A DNA stretch of 7,934 nt from Ktedonobacter sp. 13_1_20CM_4_53_11 (lineage in GTDB: Bacteria > Chloroflexota > Ktedonobacteria > Ktedonobacterales > Ktedonobacteraceae), in contig MNIY01000036.1 in assembly GCA_001919995.1 (NCBI GenBank), positions 1 through 7,934 of the forward strand, read 5' to 3'. The position numbers and the translations under genes were made by a program. Shown piece after piece: positions 5,581 to 7,934 of this stretch. The number at the start of each line of letters is the position of its first letter. The first letter of the stretch is position 1. The notes beneath the pieces were generated by a model. It worked only from the letters and a program-made list of their open reading frames with translations, searched no databases and was not told where the DNA came from.

Positions 5581-7581
5581 TTAATATGGCGTCAGCAGCT
5601 TGACGATGGCCTCATGCAATCGGTTATCAGGGGTGCGCAGCTGAATGCGTATCTGCCAGTCACCACCCATGAGAAGATCACCGGTGGCACTGAAGTGGCC
5701 TTTTCCATCGGGTTGTACGTTCACGGTCTCGGTGCCCATATCCATATCCAGGGAGGAGATGTAGAGGGAGACGCCCACCCTGGTGACGGGTGCGCCTGTT
5801 TTCGTCTCTGCCACACTCACCCCGAACACGTTCGTGCCGGTACGATTGGGGGTGACATCCAGCGTGACGGTGAACTCGTTGTCAGATGTTCGGACCGATG
5901 CGGTAAAGGTTGTTGTTGCACCTGTCGTTGATGATGGTTGTGGCTGCTGCGCAACCACAGGTGTGAGTGTACCTGCAAACACATTCATCAGGCCGACGCA
6001 GAGCAGCACCGCGACGCCCAGGACAGGCTCGAAGCTCAGGATATGGGTGAGACGCCGTGTCTGCCTCACCAGGTGTGCCTCACGCAGCTTCACCTCCTGC
6101 GCGAGACGTCGCGGGATGGGAGATGGTTCTGCTCCCTCGTGCTCGGACGGCACAGCTACAGCCGCAGGCACGCTCTGAAGGGCCTCCGCACGAGAAGTAG
6201 CATAGGCGTACTTCTGATACGCTTTTTTCAGGTGCGGCCGCAGCAGGAAGACGTGAATGGCACTCGTCAGGAGCAGCCCGCCCACCAGCAGGACCTTGAC
6301 GACCAGCGCCCGCCCGTAGGCCGTCGAGAGCAGTTGTTCCCACGAGGTCAGGTGGACGGTGGCACTGAAGGGCCCGGTCACGGCCAGGATCATCACGCCC
6401 GCTATTGCCCAGGGAGAATAGTAGGGCAGCACGGTCACCAGTGAGCGGGTCCGCTCCACGACCGGACTCCTACGAAGAACCGGCAGGTAGCTGGCGGCGA
6501 TATAGAGCATGCCTCCGACCCAGAGTGCCGCAGCCAGGAGATGAAGCCAGTCCGCCATCAGCGAATAGATCAGGACATTTGCAGAAACTGCCGAGGCGTG
6601 GCTCGACATCGTAATGGCGATGAAGAGCGCCAGGCCGAGGACCAGGTTCGCCCAGGGGAGGATGGTGTTAGCCAGGCGTGGAAGGCTCTGCCGCGACCGG
6701 TACACTTGCCATGGGTACAGCGCGAGGCGCATCGCCAGGAGGATGACGATCACACGCATCAGCCAGAAGGCCCCGAAGCGTCCACTGGTGACGAGGCTTC
6801 CAAGCAGAGCGGGGGCGAAGGCGCTTCCCCAATTTCCCCCGGTAATGGTGATGGCTTGCCCAACGAGGACGCCGAAATTGGCCAGCAACAGGACGAGCAG
6901 CGTGGGAAGCGCAAAGCGCCGCTCGAAGTGCCGCTGCACCTGCCGATTGGCCTCCCCCAACTCCGCATGGTCTTCAGAGGATGGCCCAAGCACGAAGAGC
7001 TGCCAGAGGGATGCCCCCACCCAGAACACGGCGCCTAGTTCGACAAGCGTAATCATGACGAGATTGAAGAAGGTCGGGCCATCGAGCTGGCCGGTGTACT
7101 GCCCACTCAGGCTGCTCCCACCGAGCGCGTTCACTCCGGGATTGGCGCCCGGGCTGAGGGTGGGAACCGTGCCATCAGGCCGGGCCACGGTGAAGAGGAA
7201 CGACCCGCTCAGAACATGTCCATCATCGGTGGAGTCGGTACGCCAGACCACGACATAAGCCGCTGGTGGGAGGTTCGGCTTGAGGGAGATATCCATCTCG
7301 GTCGGATCGCTGAGCGAAACGTGCGCGTCGCCCATATCCACTCGCGCGTTGGCTCCATTGCCCACAACCGCCGTGCTGAGGGCAGAATTGAGCTCTTCAC
7401 TGAACCACATGCGTACCTGGTCGGGAGCGACCGGAAGCACAGCATCCCTTGCAGGGTCCGATCGCAGCAGGATAGCATGCGCGAGACTGATGCCAGGAAA
7501 GAGGAGCACCAGGCAGACGGCAAAGAGGGCGGCTGCCAGCAAACGCCGCCGGACGGCGATGATGCGCGTTTGGGAATGCAT
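5581..7581 (-). CDS. CopC-CopD-YtkA-like fusion, copper resistance/transport protein
   Basis: From ATG 7581 the protein has 666 residues. Residues 1-34 are a signal peptide with an RRR n-region and hydrophobic core, cut after SLA to leave His35 at the mature N-terminus. That is the Cu(II) ligand of CopC, and HAILLRSDPA is its opening motif. Asp120 and His122 in DDGHVLSG complete the known CopC site. A CopD region with about eight transmembrane helices (roughly 173-445 and 517-537) carries SSHASA (His328), ADWLHLLAAALWVGG (His347) and YGRALVVKVLL. A cytoplasmic loop (446-516) and a C-terminal extracytoplasmic YtkA/FixH-like domain (555-666), with LDMDMG and LMGGDWQIRI, follow. Relatives such as YcnJ take up or handle copper at the membrane. 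The frame extends to 7722, with other ATGs at 7722 and 7635. I prefer 7581 for the clean signal peptide, though its ribosome site is poor. Confidence 0.85.
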   Translation of the reverse strand: MHSQTRIIAVRRRLLAAALFAVCLVLLFPGISLAHAILLRSDPARDAVLPVAPDQVRMWFSEELNSALSTAVVGNGANARVDMGDAHVSLSDPTEMDISLKPNLPPAAYVVVWRTDSTDDGHVLSGSFLFTVARPDGTVPTLSPGANPGVNALGGSSLSGQYTGQLDGPTFFNLVMITLVELGAVFWVGASLWQLFVLGPSSEDHAELGEANRQVQRHFERRFALPTLLVLLLANFGVLVGQAITITGGNWGSAFAPALLGSLVTSGRFGAFWLMRVIVILLAMRLALYPWQVYRSRQSLPRLANTILPWANLVLGLALFIAITMSSHASAVSANVLIYSLMADWLHLLAAALWVGGMLYIAASYLPVLRRSPVVERTRSLVTVLPYYSPWAIAGVMILAVTGPFSATVHLTSWEQLLSTAYGRALVVKVLLVGGLLLTSAIHVFLLRPHLKKAYQKYAYATSRAEALQSVPAAVAVPSEHEGAEPSPIPRRLAQEVKLREAHLVRQTRRLTHILSFEPVLGVAVLLCVGLMNVFAGTLTPVVAQQPQPSSTTGATTTFTASVRTSDNEFTVTLDVTPNRTGTNVFGVSVAETKTGAPVTRVGVSLYISSLDMDMGTETVNVQPDGKGHFSATGDLLMGGDWQIRIQLRTPDNRLHEAIVKLLTPY

Positions 7582-7702
7582 GGGTCTGATTTGGTCTTCT
7601 TTCAAACGTTTTTTTCTTCTTCTTTTCTTATGCATACGGTGCAGTGTTACACTCCTAGCGGGAAGCGTCCCACAAGCTTCTCTCGTGATGATCCGCTTCT
7701 TG

Positions 7703-7861
7703 CTATCTCTGCCAGGCAGCATGCCCTTCGCTCAATAAGCGGTGGACGAGAGGAAGGACAAACCAGACCGTTCCCCCACCGAAGAGCGTTCCGGTGATTA
7801 CACGCAGTGCCCAGGTGCTTTCTCGCCAGCCAAACAGCTGCGTTGTTCCATCCCAGGCCAT
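7703..7861 (-). CDS. Small single-helix membrane protein (52 aa)
   Basis: The ATG at 7861 has GAGGAG 12 nt upstream on the - strand, a strong site at slightly long spacing. The product begins MAWDGTTQLFGWRESTWALR. A likely membrane helix follows, beginning VITGTLFGGG and ending VLPLV, and then a polar tail to the stop at 7703-7705. The Trp/Gly-rich make-up and clean helix look like a real small membrane protein rather than a chance frame. The frame stays open upstream to about 7910 without a better start codon. It lies 121 nt before the preferred start of the copper fusion gene and overlaps that gene's longest possible start (7722) by 20 nt, so the two are probably one transcript. I do not recognise the family. 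It may be an accessory subunit of the copper system, which is inference from position. Confidence 0.5.
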   Translation of the reverse strand: MAWDGTTQLFGWRESTWALRVITGTLFGGGTVWFVLPLVHRLLSEGHAAWQR

Positions 7862-7934
7862 TGGCAGAATCAGCTCCTCACAATGAGCAGCTATTGCAGT
7901 CGCCAGGCACTACATGTTCGAATCACGTACCTGT

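Noticed and set aside
6541..7797. Long + strand frames opposite the copper fusion gene
   Set aside because: They are antisense shadows of a well-supported gene, rich in Arg, Pro and Ser, with no domain motifs.
7906..7934. T-loop-like GTTCGAATC at the right edge, suggesting a tRNA
   Set aside because: The T stem pairs at only 4 of 5 positions, and no matching acceptor, D or anticodon arm is found in the bases before it.

Overview
The window looks like chromosomal DNA of a Chloroflexota bacterium, most likely a Ktedonobacteria-type organism. This is inferred from gene content: a Clp N-domain protein carrying ClpX-type zinc fingers but no ATPase, an F420-dependent PPOX-family oxidoreductase, a CopC-CopD-YtkA-like fusion, and long spacers at moderately high GC. 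No rRNA, tRNA, CRISPR array or intact mobile element was found.

Left part (1-1460). A Clp_N/ClpX-zinc-finger protein enters from the left edge and stops at 653. About 800 bases without an intact gene follow. This stretch holds a compact transcription unit on the + strand: a promoter at 831-860, a 34-codon ORF with a good Shine-Dalgarno, a set of competing hairpins, and a terminator-like hairpin ending near 1107. Just past it lie the 5' ends of two genes facing each other, a + strand start at 1189 and a - strand methyltransferase-like start at 1460. Both lose their identity near 1285, as if a deletion removed both 3' parts.

Middle (1453-2460). A PPOX-class F420-dependent oxidoreductase lies on the - strand. 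Its stop codon overlaps the start of the truncated methyltransferase by 8 nt, so the two once formed a coupled pair. A short ORF overlaps its own start by an ATGA. The remaining spacer to 2460 holds small inverted repeats only.

Right part (2461-7861), all on the - strand. In transcription order: a 52-aa one-helix membrane peptide; a large CopC-CopD-YtkA-like copper protein; a class I SAM methyltransferase; a membrane-anchored TlpA/ResA-type thioredoxin with its own near-consensus promoter and a perfect operator-like dyad; and a membrane-anchored seven-bladed virginiamycin B lyase-like propeller. The common theme is the cell envelope: copper binding and passage (CopC/CopD/YtkA), thiol redox control (TlpA) and an exported propeller of unknown substrate. 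Shared function across this cluster is inferred from gene order, not shown.

Two calls differ from a simple longest-ORF reading. The TlpA protein should start at a GTG at 4469, because its promoter lies inside the longer frame. The CopCD fusion most likely starts at 7581, where a clean signal peptide begins.
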